Of a stretch of DNA of 64,000 nucleotides, positions 36,572 through 45,057 are shown one piece after another. The stretch covers positions 1-64,000 of the forward strand of contig NZ_CACXXB010000010.1 of assembly GCF_902771435.1 (NCBI RefSeq), read 5' to 3'. The notes beneath the pieces were generated by a model, which searched no databases, was not told the DNA's origin, and worked only from the letters and a program-made list of their open reading frames with translations. The translations under genes and the position numbers were made by a program. How positions within the stretch are numbered: the stretch's first letter is position 1; every line of letters begins with the position of its first letter. This DNA is from an uncultured Methanobrevibacter sp. (GTDB taxonomy: Archaea > Methanobacteriota > Methanobacteria > Methanobacteriales > Methanobacteriaceae).

Positions 36572-37575
36572 AAGTAGCGATTGTTTCTGTATCGGATAAG
36601 GGAAAAAATTTAGCAATATCAATTAAGGAAAAATTGAACAATGATTCAACAATAATTAAAGCTGATCTGTTTCATAAGAACGTTAAAAAATATTTGAAAA
36701 TCGCTTTTTATGAATATGATGCTGTTATTGCTGTAATGGCAAGTGGCATCTTAATCAGGTCAATCGCACCATACATTGAATCAAAAACTTCAGATCCTGC
36801 AGTATTAAACATTGATGATAATGGAAACTTTGTAATATCAACATTATCTGGGCATTTGGGTGGTGCAAACAGCTTAACAAATAAAATCGCTGAATTAATT
36901 GGTGCAACACCTGTAATCACAACTTCTAGTGACATTAACAACAGGTTGGGAATTGATGTGCTTGCAAGGGATTTGTATTTGTCAATCGACAGGCCCAGGG
37001 AAATTTTATTTTTCAACAAGGCAATTCTGGAAGGTCATGAAATTACATTGACATCAAAATCAAAAAAGGAATATCTGATTGAATATTTAAGAAACAATAC
37101 ACTTGAAATTGATGTTTGCTTTAATTATTCAGACGATGTGGATGATGATGAAATCAGGGTTAGTTTAGATGGTCATGAACTTATTTTAAAGGAAAAGAAA
37201 ATGGTTGTGGGAATAGGCTGCAGACGTGGCAAGGAATGTGAAAAGATTTATGAAGGGTTAATGAAATCCCTCAATGACATTAACATTGACAAATCAAGAA
37301 TCAATCGCTTAGCATCAGCTGAAATCAAAAAGGATGAAAAAGGAATATTGGAATTGTCAGAAAAATTAGACATTCCCGTCAGCTTTATTGAAATTGAAAA
37401 ATTAAAGCTATTCGAGTCAAATGATGTGCAAAAATCAGACTTTGTAAAATCAAAATTTGGAATCTATGGTGTTTGTGAGCCTTCAGCATTGATAATGGCA
37501 GGTTTTGATTCGAAATTGATATATAAAAAGACATCCTATGATGGTGTAACCATAGCTATCGCTGTTTCAAAATGA
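36568..37575 (+). CDS. cbiG: Cobalt-precorrin-5A hydrolase
   Basis: CbiG opens the delta-lactone of cobalt-precorrin-5A and releases acetaldehyde in anaerobic corrin synthesis. The N-terminal domain shows VIAVMASGILIRSIAPYI near residue 51 and STLSGHLGGANSLTN near 92. The C-terminal CbiG domain starts at VVGIGCRRGKECEKI near 212 and ends in ICGVCEPSALIMAG-like GVCEPSALIMAG. Full length (335 residues). GTGAT inside cbiB serves as ribosome binding site. It works in the same pathway as cbiB upstream and cbiH at 41.2 kb. Confidence 0.92.
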   Translation: MKVAIVSVSDKGKNLAISIKEKLNNDSTIIKADLFHKNVKKYLKIAFYEYDAVIAVMASGILIRSIAPYIESKTSDPAVLNIDDNGNFVISTLSGHLGGANSLTNKIAELIGATPVITTSSDINNRLGIDVLARDLYLSIDRPREILFFNKAILEGHEITLTSKSKKEYLIEYLRNNTLEIDVCFNYSDDVDDDEIRVSLDGHELILKEKKMVVGIGCRRGKECEKIYEGLMKSLNDINIDKSRINRLASAEIKKDEKGILELSEKLDIPVSFIEIEKLKLFESNDVQKSDFVKSKFGIYGVCEPSALIMAGFDSKLIYKKTSYDGVTIAIAVSK

Positions 37576-37578
37576 ATA

Positions 37579-37618
37579 TAAAAGAAAAAAAGAGTTAAAT
37601 TAGATAGATTCTAATTTA
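37579..37618 (-). terminator. Terminator of the UPF0147 gene
   Basis: TAAATTAGA (37596-37604) and TCTAATTTA (37610-37618) form a 9-bp stem with a 5-nt loop that includes the stop codon. On the minus strand it is followed by a T-rich run ACTCTTTTTTTCTTTT. Confidence 0.55.
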
Positions 37619-37848
37619 GAGAGAACTTCCCAAATTAAAGTTCTTGCATGTACAGGGATGTTTGGATCATTACTGATTTCATCTAATTTTCCCAAAACAG
37701 TACTTATTCTTACGGATTGGTCCTGTTCTTCATCTTTTAATAAGTCGTTAGATTCACTTGCTGCTTCTCGAATGTTACGAGGTACAGTATTGTTTTCTGA
37801 AATATATTCAAGAATCTGACATACTTCCTCTATAGTTTGATTACTCAT
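37600..37848 (-). CDS. UPF0147 family protein
   Basis: This 82-residue all-helical protein belongs to the archaeal UPF0147 family. The signature VPRNIREAASESNDLL and PNIPVHARTLIWEVLSKLES are present. Function is unknown; its small size and helical repeats suggest a protein-protein adaptor. GGAGG precedes the ATG. It is monocistronic and shares a divergent promoter region with the small ribbon-helix-helix gene. Confidence 0.88.
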   Translation of the reverse strand: MSNQTIEEVCQILEYISENNTVPRNIREAASESNDLLKDEEQDQSVRISTVLGKLDEISNDPNIPVHARTLIWEVLSKLESI

Positions 37849-37992
37849 AAAAATCTCCCTCCAAAAATATAATTAAAAACAAGTTAAAATTATTAATTTA
37901 TATATTTGTTTCTATACACTTTAAATATTTTTTGGTAAATCATGGATTTGTAATTAGAAAAATATATATTAAATTAAATTGAATTATTATAC

Positions 37993-38160
37993 ATGTCAGA
38001 CGTAAGCAAAACAACTATAAATTTACCTAAGGATTTGAAAAAAGAATTAAAAAAAATAGCAATTGACGAAGATACCTCATTATCCGGATTAATCATTAAA
38101 ATGATTGAAGAAGGAATGTCAAAAAGAAATAAAAATGATGTTGTTTCAGGTGAAGATTAA
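37993..38160 (+). CDS. Small ribbon-helix-helix (CopG/Arc-like) protein
   Basis: This 55-residue ORF starts MSDVSKTTINLPKDLKKEL: a beta strand, then helix 1. The turn DEDTSLSGLIIKMIEEGM then gives helix 2, the ribbon-helix-helix pattern of dimeric DNA-binding regulators. The tail is charged (KRNKNDVVSGED). No toxin gene adjoins it, so an antitoxin role has no support. The upstream region is AT-rich without a clear ribosome binding site, so it may be leaderless. Its stop overlaps fucA by 4 bp tail-to-tail. Its target is unknown. Confidence 0.78.
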   Translation: MSDVSKTTINLPKDLKKELKKIAIDEDTSLSGLIIKMIEEGMSKRNKNDVVSGED

Positions 38161-38744
38161 ATTTCATCTTCAACTGAATTTAACATTAAACTTATAAATT
38201 GAGTTTTAGCACTTTCTTCAATAAAAATAGCTAAAGATTCTGCTTCTTTTAAATTTTCACCAACACAGATTACTCCATGTTTTTTTAGTACAAGTACATC
38301 ACTGTTTCCAATGTTTTCACTGGCTTTTAATGCAAGTTCGTCTGTTCCAGGTTTTTCATAGTCGATTTCCGGCAGATACTGATTTTTTATTTCTCCAAAG
38401 CCTTCCAGCCTTCTAATTTTTTTATTTGAAAATGAAAACCCTGTGGCATATGGGGAATGGGTATGTACAATTCCGTTAATGTCGGGTCTTTTTTTATAAA
38501 TTTCAAGATGCATGTTTATTTCGGATGAAGGCCTGCCGCTTGTCAACGGGTTTCCATCCAAATCAACCAGCACAATATCTTCCTGTTTTAAATTTGCTAG
38601 TGATGTCATTGTTGGAGTAATGGCAACTATATCTCCATTTGCGCTTTCAATTCTTTTGCTTATGTTTCCGGATTTACCTGAAACCAAACCTTTGTTAAAA
38701 ATATTATTTCCTACATTGATAATTTCTTCAACATTTTTTTTCAT
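38157..38744 (-). CDS. fucA: Class II aldolase, L-fuculose-phosphate aldolase family
   Basis: This zinc aldolase cleaves fuculose 1-phosphate-like sugars to dihydroxyacetone phosphate and lactaldehyde. In methanogens a homologue (MJ1418) is proposed to supply lactaldehyde for coenzyme F420 synthesis. The 195 residues keep the full site: E75 (SSEINMH), H94 and H96 (VHTHSP), H156 (KKHGVI), and the phosphate loop SGKSGNIS near 22. It lies 9 bp after polB, so the two may be co-transcribed. Confidence 0.82.
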   Translation of the reverse strand: MKKNVEEIINVGNNIFNKGLVSGKSGNISKRIESANGDIVAITPTMTSLANLKQEDIVLVDLDGNPLTSGRPSSEINMHLEIYKKRPDINGIVHTHSPYATGFSFSNKKIRRLEGFGEIKNQYLPEIDYEKPGTDELALKASENIGNSDVLVLKKHGVICVGENLKEAESLAIFIEESAKTQFISLMLNSVEDEI

Positions 38745-38753
38745 AAAATCACT

Positions 38754-40514
38754 CTATAAAAATTTGAAATGTTTATATTTTCCTTTATGTATAACAGGCA
38801 CTTCAGCAGGTGTCGGTTCGATATTGTGGATTTTCTGGAAGCTTGTTTGAGTCTGGAATGTACCTGAATTAATCAAATGAATACCATTGAATCTTCTGTA
38901 GGAATTCACGTGAATATGTCCTGTGTGGAAAATGTCGGGAACCTCATCGATGACAAGATAATCTTCAAGTTCTGAAGCCAATGGTGTTCGCTCACCGTAT
39001 ATAGGTGCTAAATGTCGTTTTTTAAGTAACTCTTCCATTAGATAGTCACTTTTTTCATAGGTAAAATCTTTAACGGCCATAACCAAATCGTCAAAACTGC
39101 GTCCGTGATAAATCAGGACATTAATGCCGTCTAGGGAAACTACTCCCGGATTTGAAATGAATTCAACATTATCAAGTTCATACAGTGCCTTTGCATATTC
39201 TTCAGGAACTGCAGGCTGCGGTTCAGCAACTCTTGATGCATCGTGGTTTCCAGGAGCAATGATAATTTTGATGTCGCTTCTGATGTTTCCTAAAAATCTG
39301 GCGGCCTCATTATACTGTTCTGTGATGTCTTTTATAACAAGCTCCTGATCCTGATTTGGATAAACACCAATTCCATCTACAATATCTCCTCCAATGATGA
39401 GATATTTAACGTCTTCAGCTACTCTTCTTTGCTCTTCAGTACCATAATCACAGTTTATCCAATCTATAAATCTTGAAAATGCATCTTCAAGGAATGTTAA
39501 ACTGCCTATATGGACATCTGATAAAAAGACGATTCCGAAGTCCATATTTTTATCTGGAACTCTTAAAACACCAGGATATATAATCTGCTGGCCAAATGCG
39601 AATCCCCTGTCATCACTCTTGTTTGCAATAACGCCAACAACCTCATCCCTTACGAGCTTTTCGGCTTCCGCAAACAATTCCTCATTGTTTTGTGAAAACA
39701 GAATGGAAATATTTCCGGTATCATCTTCAAATTCTACTATTTTATGTCCGTTTTTACTTGATCTTATTTCACGAACCATTAAAATCAATGTTAAGCTATC
39801 CTGTGAATCGTCTATATCGGCAATTTTTGTATAATTTCTGAGTTCAGGTCTTTTAGAGAGGATATTTTCTAGTTTTTCATATCTGCTTTTAAAGTATGAA
39901 ATCAGGTTTTCAAGCTCTCCGCTGGTGTATGATTTTTTACTGGTGTCCTGAATAATTTTAAAGTCATATTCGACATTTGTTTTTTGAAGATTACGCTTGA
40001 ACTGAATCTTTTCATCCTTTACTGTTTCTGTCGCTTCGACAATCTCTTGATTGATATATTTTTCAGGCTTGTCTGAATCTTTTTTCAGATTTTCAATTGA
40101 AGTTTCTTTAACTTTTGCTTCTGGTGTTTCTGTTTCAGGTTTTTCAATTGAAGTTTCTTTAGCTTTCAGTTCTGGTTGCGGTATTTTGGTTTCTTGTTTG
40201 TCATCTGAAAATGTTTTAGGTGTTGTTTTTGTTTTGTTTTCTTCAATTTTCTGTTCTGTTTCAGTTTTAACATCGTCGATCAATGTTTTCTGATTGGTGG
40301 TGTCTGCTTTTTTAACATTACCTGTAATTTCATCAACGGTTTCTCCGCTAACAGAAACCAAATCTTTTGAGGAAAACTTATCACCTTTTAACTTAACTAT
40401 TAAAGAAGATGCAAAATCTAGCGGGTTTTCTGCATTAATAACTTTATCATATGCTTCAGGTGATAGGTTGATTCCCTTTTTTGCAAATTTTAATAGAATT
40501 TTATTAGCTGACAT
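38754..40514 (-). CDS. polB: DNA polymerase D small subunit (DP1), exonuclease
   Basis: DP1 is the 3'-5' proofreading subunit of archaeal replicative polymerase D. The 586 residues comprise an N-terminal helical domain (1 to about 70) and a long charged linker (about 75-165) with near-repeated KETSIEKPETE/KETSIENLKKD segments. An OB fold follows (about 215-300), then a metallophosphoesterase domain with FLSDVHIGS, IGGDIVDG, APGNHDAS, IYHGRSFDD and HTGHIHVNS. All metal ligands are present. The large subunit DP2 is not in the window. It lies about 4 kb from the origin. Confidence 0.94.
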   Translation of the reverse strand: MSANKILLKFAKKGINLSPEAYDKVINAENPLDFASSLIVKLKGDKFSSKDLVSVSGETVDEITGNVKKADTTNQKTLIDDVKTETEQKIEENKTKTTPKTFSDDKQETKIPQPELKAKETSIEKPETETPEAKVKETSIENLKKDSDKPEKYINQEIVEATETVKDEKIQFKRNLQKTNVEYDFKIIQDTSKKSYTSGELENLISYFKSRYEKLENILSKRPELRNYTKIADIDDSQDSLTLILMVREIRSSKNGHKIVEFEDDTGNISILFSQNNEELFAEAEKLVRDEVVGVIANKSDDRGFAFGQQIIYPGVLRVPDKNMDFGIVFLSDVHIGSLTFLEDAFSRFIDWINCDYGTEEQRRVAEDVKYLIIGGDIVDGIGVYPNQDQELVIKDITEQYNEAARFLGNIRSDIKIIIAPGNHDASRVAEPQPAVPEEYAKALYELDNVEFISNPGVVSLDGINVLIYHGRSFDDLVMAVKDFTYEKSDYLMEELLKKRHLAPIYGERTPLASELEDYLVIDEVPDIFHTGHIHVNSYRRFNGIHLINSGTFQTQTSFQKIHNIEPTPAEVPVIHKGKYKHFKFL

Positions 40515-40702
40515 ACTGTTTAAAATTTTTATTTTTTATCTTAATTAAACTTTGAGAATTTTTGTTTGCAATATTTATTTTTCCCCATAGATTTAATATT
40601 TAAATTTGATTTTTATAGGTATCTTTATTATATATTAAAAACTAAATTTAAATCATTATAGTATATTGTTATTTAATAACAAAAATATTGATTGTGATAA
40701 AA

Positions 40703-41200
40703 ATGGCGAATAAATTTGTTAGAATTATTTTAATAATTATATTATTTGTTGTATTTTTCGAATTAGGTCTTTTTGGCTCATACACCATTGTTACAGCTGA
40801 AGCGCCAAATGTTCAGGGATTAATAGAAATGCAGATTTCGAAGATATCCAGTTTTTTTAGTCCGGAAAAAGTCAACGATGTTTTAGTTAAAGACCCAACC
40901 CCTGTTACAATCATTAATAAGAAAGAGATAGCGCTTGAACTGGAAGACATGTCGAAGGTTGATGGAATCAACTATGACTCAATCAATGTAACAACCACTG
41001 AAGACACTGATGAAAAGAACTTCAACGTTACAATTGAGGCATTGGGTTATGCATCACCGAATTCCACTTCAGGTCAGATAATCATCAATCAGAATCCTTC
41101 ATATAAGATTATTGCAAAAGGAATAGCTTCATATAAAGGAACAGGGTTAAGGGTAGATGAAAAATCAGTTACAATAAATTCTGTATTAAAACTATACTAA
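40703..41200 (+). CDS. Membrane-anchored hypothetical protein
   Basis: I do not recognise this 165-residue protein. From ATG 40703 it starts MANKFVRIILIIILFVVFFE, a signal anchor. An extracytoplasmic domain with NVTTT, NVTI and NSTSG sequons follows; it appears beta-rich (TVTINSVLKLY at the end). A TTG five codons upstream is also open. It is 12 bp upstream of cbiH, so it may share the transcript, but there is no evidence that it acts in cobamide synthesis. It may be a lineage-specific envelope protein. Confidence 0.65.
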   Translation: MANKFVRIILIIILFVVFFELGLFGSYTIVTAEAPNVQGLIEMQISKISSFFSPEKVNDVLVKDPTPVTIINKKEIALELEDMSKVDGINYDSINVTTTEDTDEKNFNVTIEALGYASPNSTSGQIIINQNPSYKIIAKGIASYKGTGLRVDEKSVTINSVLKLY

Positions 41201-41212
41201 AGAGGATATAAT

Positions 41213-42286
41213 ATGATTAATGTAATTGGAATTGGTCAGAATAGAGATAATATGACTTTAGGGGCTGTTAGAGCCATCGAAGAGTCTGATGTAATTATCG
41301 GTTATAAAAAATACATTGAGCAGATTGAAGATTTGATAGCCGATAAGGAAATTGTCAAAAAGGGTATGGGCGATGAAATAGCCAGAGCCGAATTTGCTAT
41401 TCAAAAAAGTTTAGAAGGCCAAACTGTTTCATTAATCAGTTCCGGAGATCCCGGCGTCTTTGGAATGGCAAACGTATTGTATCAAATAGTCAGCAAGTAT
41501 GAGAATGTTGAAATAAAAGTTTATCCAGGTGTTTCTGCACTGAATTATGCATCCAGCCATTTGGGTGCTCCATTGCATGATTTTGCAGCAATCAGCTTAA
41601 GCAACATCCTGACCCCTTTATCTGAAATAGAAAAGAAATTGAGGTTTGCCCTTGAAGCCAATCTAATTGTAGCTATTTATAATCCATTGAGTAAGACCCG
41701 AAAAGAGCCTTTCAAAATATTCAGGGAATCTGTAATTGATATTAAAGGTGAAGATGCATTAATAGGTATTGTAGATAGTACTTTTACTCCTCCAAGGGAA
41801 ACCATAGTTGAAGTTAAGGACTTGACTGAAGAGCTGGTAAACATGTCCTGTACACTAATTGTAGGCAATGACTTGACCTATGTTCAGGACGGAAAGCTTG
41901 TAACACCTAGAGGATACGTAATAAGATCTAAAATCCATCCTTTATCACAAGATCATTATGAAAAATTCATAAACGGCGAGATTCCACATGGACCTAACCG
42001 TGAATGTGACTATTATCCATGCCACTATGAAGGCCAATACTGTGATTTCTGCTATTGTCCGTTCTATCCGTGCGGTGATTCTTCAACCGGAGGAGAATGG
42101 ATTAAAGGCAAAAACGTTTGGAACTGCAAGGAATGCATGTGGTTGCATGAAAAAGACGCAGTTGAATGTTTAAGGCCGCCTTTGGAAAATATTCTAGAAG
42201 ATGTGGAAGATTTGAAGGCTAAGAAAAAAACTTTATTGAAGCTTAGAAGAGCATGTTTATTGAAAACTGACCCAAACAATCTTTAG
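41213..42286 (+). CDS. cbiH: Precorrin-3B/cobalt-factor III C17-methyltransferase fused to Cys-rich domain
   Basis: CbiH methylates C17 and contracts the ring in anaerobic cobalamin synthesis. Residues 1 to about 240 are the SAM-dependent tetrapyrrole methylase (GIGQNRDNMTLGA, VSLISSGDPGVFGMA near 78, YNPLSKTRKEPF near 160). Residues about 255-315 are a cysteine-rich small domain (C-DYYPCHYEGQYCDFCYCPF, CKECMWLH) that probably binds a metal or cluster. Such domains are known in cobalamin enzymes. GAGGAT precedes the ATG. The methyltransferase gene is detached from cbiB/cbiG by about 4 kb. Confidence 0.9.
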   Translation: MINVIGIGQNRDNMTLGAVRAIEESDVIIGYKKYIEQIEDLIADKEIVKKGMGDEIARAEFAIQKSLEGQTVSLISSGDPGVFGMANVLYQIVSKYENVEIKVYPGVSALNYASSHLGAPLHDFAAISLSNILTPLSEIEKKLRFALEANLIVAIYNPLSKTRKEPFKIFRESVIDIKGEDALIGIVDSTFTPPRETIVEVKDLTEELVNMSCTLIVGNDLTYVQDGKLVTPRGYVIRSKIHPLSQDHYEKFINGEIPHGPNRECDYYPCHYEGQYCDFCYCPFYPCGDSSTGGEWIKGKNVWNCKECMWLHEKDAVECLRPPLENILEDVEDLKAKKKTLLKLRRACLLKTDPNNL

Positions 42287-42296
42287 GTGAATTTAA

Positions 42297-42893
42297 TTGA
42301 CAATCAAAAACTTATTAATTGAAATGAAAAATATGTCGGAGTTAATGGTTGATTTAGCTTACTCGGCTGTTTTATTCAACAGTAAAACTGCTGCTGAAGA
42401 AGTTATCACATTAGAAAATCAAGTTAACACGATGAATTATGAAATTAAGAAAGAATCGTTAGTTGCAGCCAGATCTTATGAAGATGCTGAAAAGTTAACA
42501 GCTTTAATTGAAATTGCTGAAGCTGCAGAAAGTATTGCTAATGCTGCAAAAGATTTAGCAGATTTAGTTATAAAAGGTTTTAAACCACATCCAGTATTTA
42601 AAATGGTTATGGAAGAATCAGATAAAAGTATTGTTAGAGTTGTAGTTGATGAATCTTCCGAATTGGCCAATAATACTTTAGGAGATTTACTTTTAGTAAA
42701 TCGTACTGGTATGAAAGTAATTGCAATTAGGAGAGGTGTATCCTGGATTTACGGTCCGGATAAGAGAACCACTCTATTGCCAGAAGACACATTAATTTTA
42801 AAAGGAACTGACGAAGGTGCAGATTTGCTTGAAAAGCTTGCAGCCGGAACATGTTCTTTTGAAGATATTCCAGAAGAATTAGAAGATGAATAA
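42297..42893 (+). CDS. PhoU-like helical protein with TrkA-C (RCK_C) domain
   Basis: Residues 1 to about 105 are a helical PhoU-like domain ([20 protein letters not shown]). Residues about 112-198 form an RCK_C ligand-binding domain ([36 protein letters not shown]). Proteins with this layout regulate adjacent cation channels or MgtE/SLC41-type transporters by binding small ligands. Here the next gene is such a transporter, so a regulatory subunit role is likely. The start is TTG, supported by AGGTGA 6 nt upstream. Confidence 0.85.
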   Translation: MTIKNLLIEMKNMSELMVDLAYSAVLFNSKTAAEEVITLENQVNTMNYEIKKESLVAARSYEDAEKLTALIEIAEAAESIANAAKDLADLVIKGFKPHPVFKMVMEESDKSIVRVVVDESSELANNTLGDLLLVNRTGMKVIAIRRGVSWIYGPDKRTTLLPEDTLILKGTDEGADLLEKLAAGTCSFEDIPEELEDE

Positions 42894-42928
42894 AGAAGTG
42901 ATAAAAATGATAGTAGGTAGTGATATTT

Positions 42929-44191
42929 GTGAAAGACAACCAGAAGAGGATTCGCAGTTCACTATCGAAATCAGCCTTTTCGGAATTTTATGAACTTCAT
43001 AAAAGTTCCATAAAAGAAGGCTTAATTGCTCTTTTGATATGTGCGGTTGGAGATTTAATAGCCGGTATCATATTAGGTAAGATGACTTTTTTCCTTGAAG
43101 CATTTCCCGGTCTTTTGGTTGTTATTCCTGGAGCCATTGGAATGAGGGGAAACATTTTTGGATCATTTGCTTCAAGATTGTCAACAAACCTGCACATTGG
43201 TATAATATCTCCGGAATTTGAGTTTTCAGAGCAATTGAATTATAATATTTTTGCCTCATTTGTTTTGACATTAGTCTTATCCATATTTTTAGGCATTGTA
43301 GGTAAGATATTCTGTATTTTACTGCATTATCCTTCAATGGACTTAATTGACTTTATTTTGATTTGTACATTGGCGGGCATAATTTCCAACATAATCATGC
43401 TTCCAATAACAATGTTTGTTTCATTTAAAAGTTTTGAACATGGATGGGATCCGGATAACATCACAAGCCCGATTATAGCAGCATTCGGTGATTTATTCAC
43501 ATTGCCGGCTATCATCGTATCAATACTTATTTTAAATATTCTGAATGTTAATTTCATTGTAAAGGATGTTATACTTGCCATAATTTTAATTGGGGTTTTA
43601 ATTGGCTTTGTTCACTGTTATAAATTATCATATGAGACAAAAACAATTTTGAAACAGTCAACACCAATATTGCTTGCATGTTCCTTTTTGGGAGGTTCAG
43701 CAGGTGGAATTTTAAACAGTTCTGTTGAAACATTGCTTACCAATCCAAGTCTGCTCACATTACTGCCGCTGTTTTCAGGGGAATGCGGAAGCCTGATAAG
43801 TATTTTAGGCGCCAAACTATCTTCAGGTCTTCACTCCGGTTTGGTTGAACCGCTGAGAATACCTAAAGGAAATACAATCCACAATTTTATAATCAGCTTT
43901 ATTTTAGCTATTGTTGTATTCCCGTTCATAGGATTTTTAGCAGAATCCTCATCAATTATTCTTAAAACAGCAGGAGTCGGATTTTTAAACATATTGCTGA
44001 TAAGTACCATTGCAGGAATTATTCTTGTTACAATTATGGTATTTTTGGTATATTACATTTCAACAATTTCCTACAACAAGAATCTGGATCCGGACAATAT
44101 TGTAATTCCAATTTCAACAAGTATCACAGATTCAATTTCAAGTTTAACATTGATTTCTGTTTCATTAATAGTTTTAGGCATGTTAATCTAA
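42929..44191 (+). CDS. MgtE/SLC41-like divalent cation transporter
   Basis: This membrane protein of about 420 residues is built from two homologous MgtE-type halves of roughly five helices each. Half 1 has PGLLVVIPGAIGMRGNIFGS and ASRLSTNLHIG near residues 70-95. Half 2 has LPLFSGECGSLISILGAKLS near 290. No N-terminal CBS or MgtE_N regulatory domain is present; the PhoU-RCK_C protein encoded just upstream probably replaces it. It likely moves Mg2+ or another divalent ion. The start is uncertain: GTG 42929 is chosen over GTG 42920. Confidence 0.85.
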   Translation: MKDNQKRIRSSLSKSAFSEFYELHKSSIKEGLIALLICAVGDLIAGIILGKMTFFLEAFPGLLVVIPGAIGMRGNIFGSFASRLSTNLHIGIISPEFEFSEQLNYNIFASFVLTLVLSIFLGIVGKIFCILLHYPSMDLIDFILICTLAGIISNIIMLPITMFVSFKSFEHGWDPDNITSPIIAAFGDLFTLPAIIVSILILNILNVNFIVKDVILAIILIGVLIGFVHCYKLSYETKTILKQSTPILLACSFLGGSAGGILNSSVETLLTNPSLLTLLPLFSGECGSLISILGAKLSSGLHSGLVEPLRIPKGNTIHNFIISFILAIVVFPFIGFLAESSSIILKTAGVGFLNILLISTIAGIILVTIMVFLVYYISTISYNKNLDPDNIVIPISTSITDSISSLTLISVSLIVLGMLI

Positions 44192-45057
44192 TACCATGCC
44201 TTTAAAATGAAATTGCAAGTGTTTTCTCTAAAATAATCATAATTTAAATCATGCATCTTAAAATTTTTAGGAACACTGACGAGTACCGCCTTTACATGGG
44301 GCTTGTTGAAGTGAATGAATACCACGGCACTGGAATCGTCATAAAAACTGATTTTATCGTTCAAATATATTTTATCCGAACCGGGATTTTGCCAATATCT
44401 TTGCTTGACAACCCTTGTAGTATCAATGATATATTTTAAATCTTTACTTTGCTCCGAGTCTATTAACAGATAGTAATCTGATTTTTTCAGGTTCACGGGA
44501 AATATTTTAAAGTAATTGCAGCTGTGCCTGTCCTGTGAATGCTTGTGGTTGCATTTGCCTTCATATTGGAAATCTTTAATGACAAATTTTTTATAAAAAT
44601 CACATTTGACCAATCTGTTGGCTGAAAAAATGTCACCTTTTTCGTTGCTGTCTCCAATTTTTACACTTGAAATACTACTCTCCTGAGGAACAAGCTCCAT
44701 TGAGGTCTTAATTTTTGAGCTGAACAGTTTTTTGTCAACCAGATTTTTATAGTTGTTTTTAAGTGCGATAAATTTTGAAAATGAAATGCTGTTTGAAATG
44801 GTTTTACCCTCTTCGTTTATTATCGCAAGACCTGGCATTCCCCTGCCGTATTTTTCCCAATTGTCGGGCACTCCTGGATTATTGACTAGATTATCCGCCA
44901 TTTCTGAAATTAAAATTTCTGTATTTTCTGTTTCTTCTGATGTGATAGCCCTGTTTGTCAATAATTCGGAATAATTGAGCACAATTCCGCTAATCATCAG
45001 TGTTATTATCAATACTATAGCTATTTCAATTACTAAATTTCCCCTATTGTCCATCAT
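44188..45057 (-). CDS. Pilin-like secreted protein with Cys/His cluster (A)
   Basis: This 289-residue protein begins MMDNRG|NLVIEIAIVLIITL. It has a short charged leader ending in G, then N-L-V-I-E and a hydrophobic stretch: a class III (type IV prepilin) signal with Glu at +5. The remaining 250 or so residues are an unrecognised ectodomain with the Cys/His-rich block CNHKHSQDRHSC near 168-179, which could bind metal. It overlaps the upstream pilin-like gene by 14 bp, so both form one operon. Minor pilin or pseudopilin is the best guess; no secretion ATPase is nearby. Confidence 0.65.
   Translation of the reverse strand: MMDNRGNLVIEIAIVLIITLMISGIVLNYSELLTNRAITSEETENTEILISEMADNLVNNPGVPDNWEKYGRGMPGLAIINEEGKTISNSISFSKFIALKNNYKNLVDKKLFSSKIKTSMELVPQESSISSVKIGDSNEKGDIFSANRLVKCDFYKKFVIKDFQYEGKCNHKHSQDRHSCNYFKIFPVNLKKSDYYLLIDSEQSKDLKYIIDTTRVVKQRYWQNPGSDKIYLNDKISFYDDSSAVVFIHFNKPHVKAVLVSVPKNFKMHDLNYDYFRENTCNFILKAWY

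Noticed and set aside
44205-44225. ORB box near the pilin-like operon (GCAAGTGTTTT)
   Set aside because: It lacks the TTTC part and lies at the 3' end of a coding region; likely chance.
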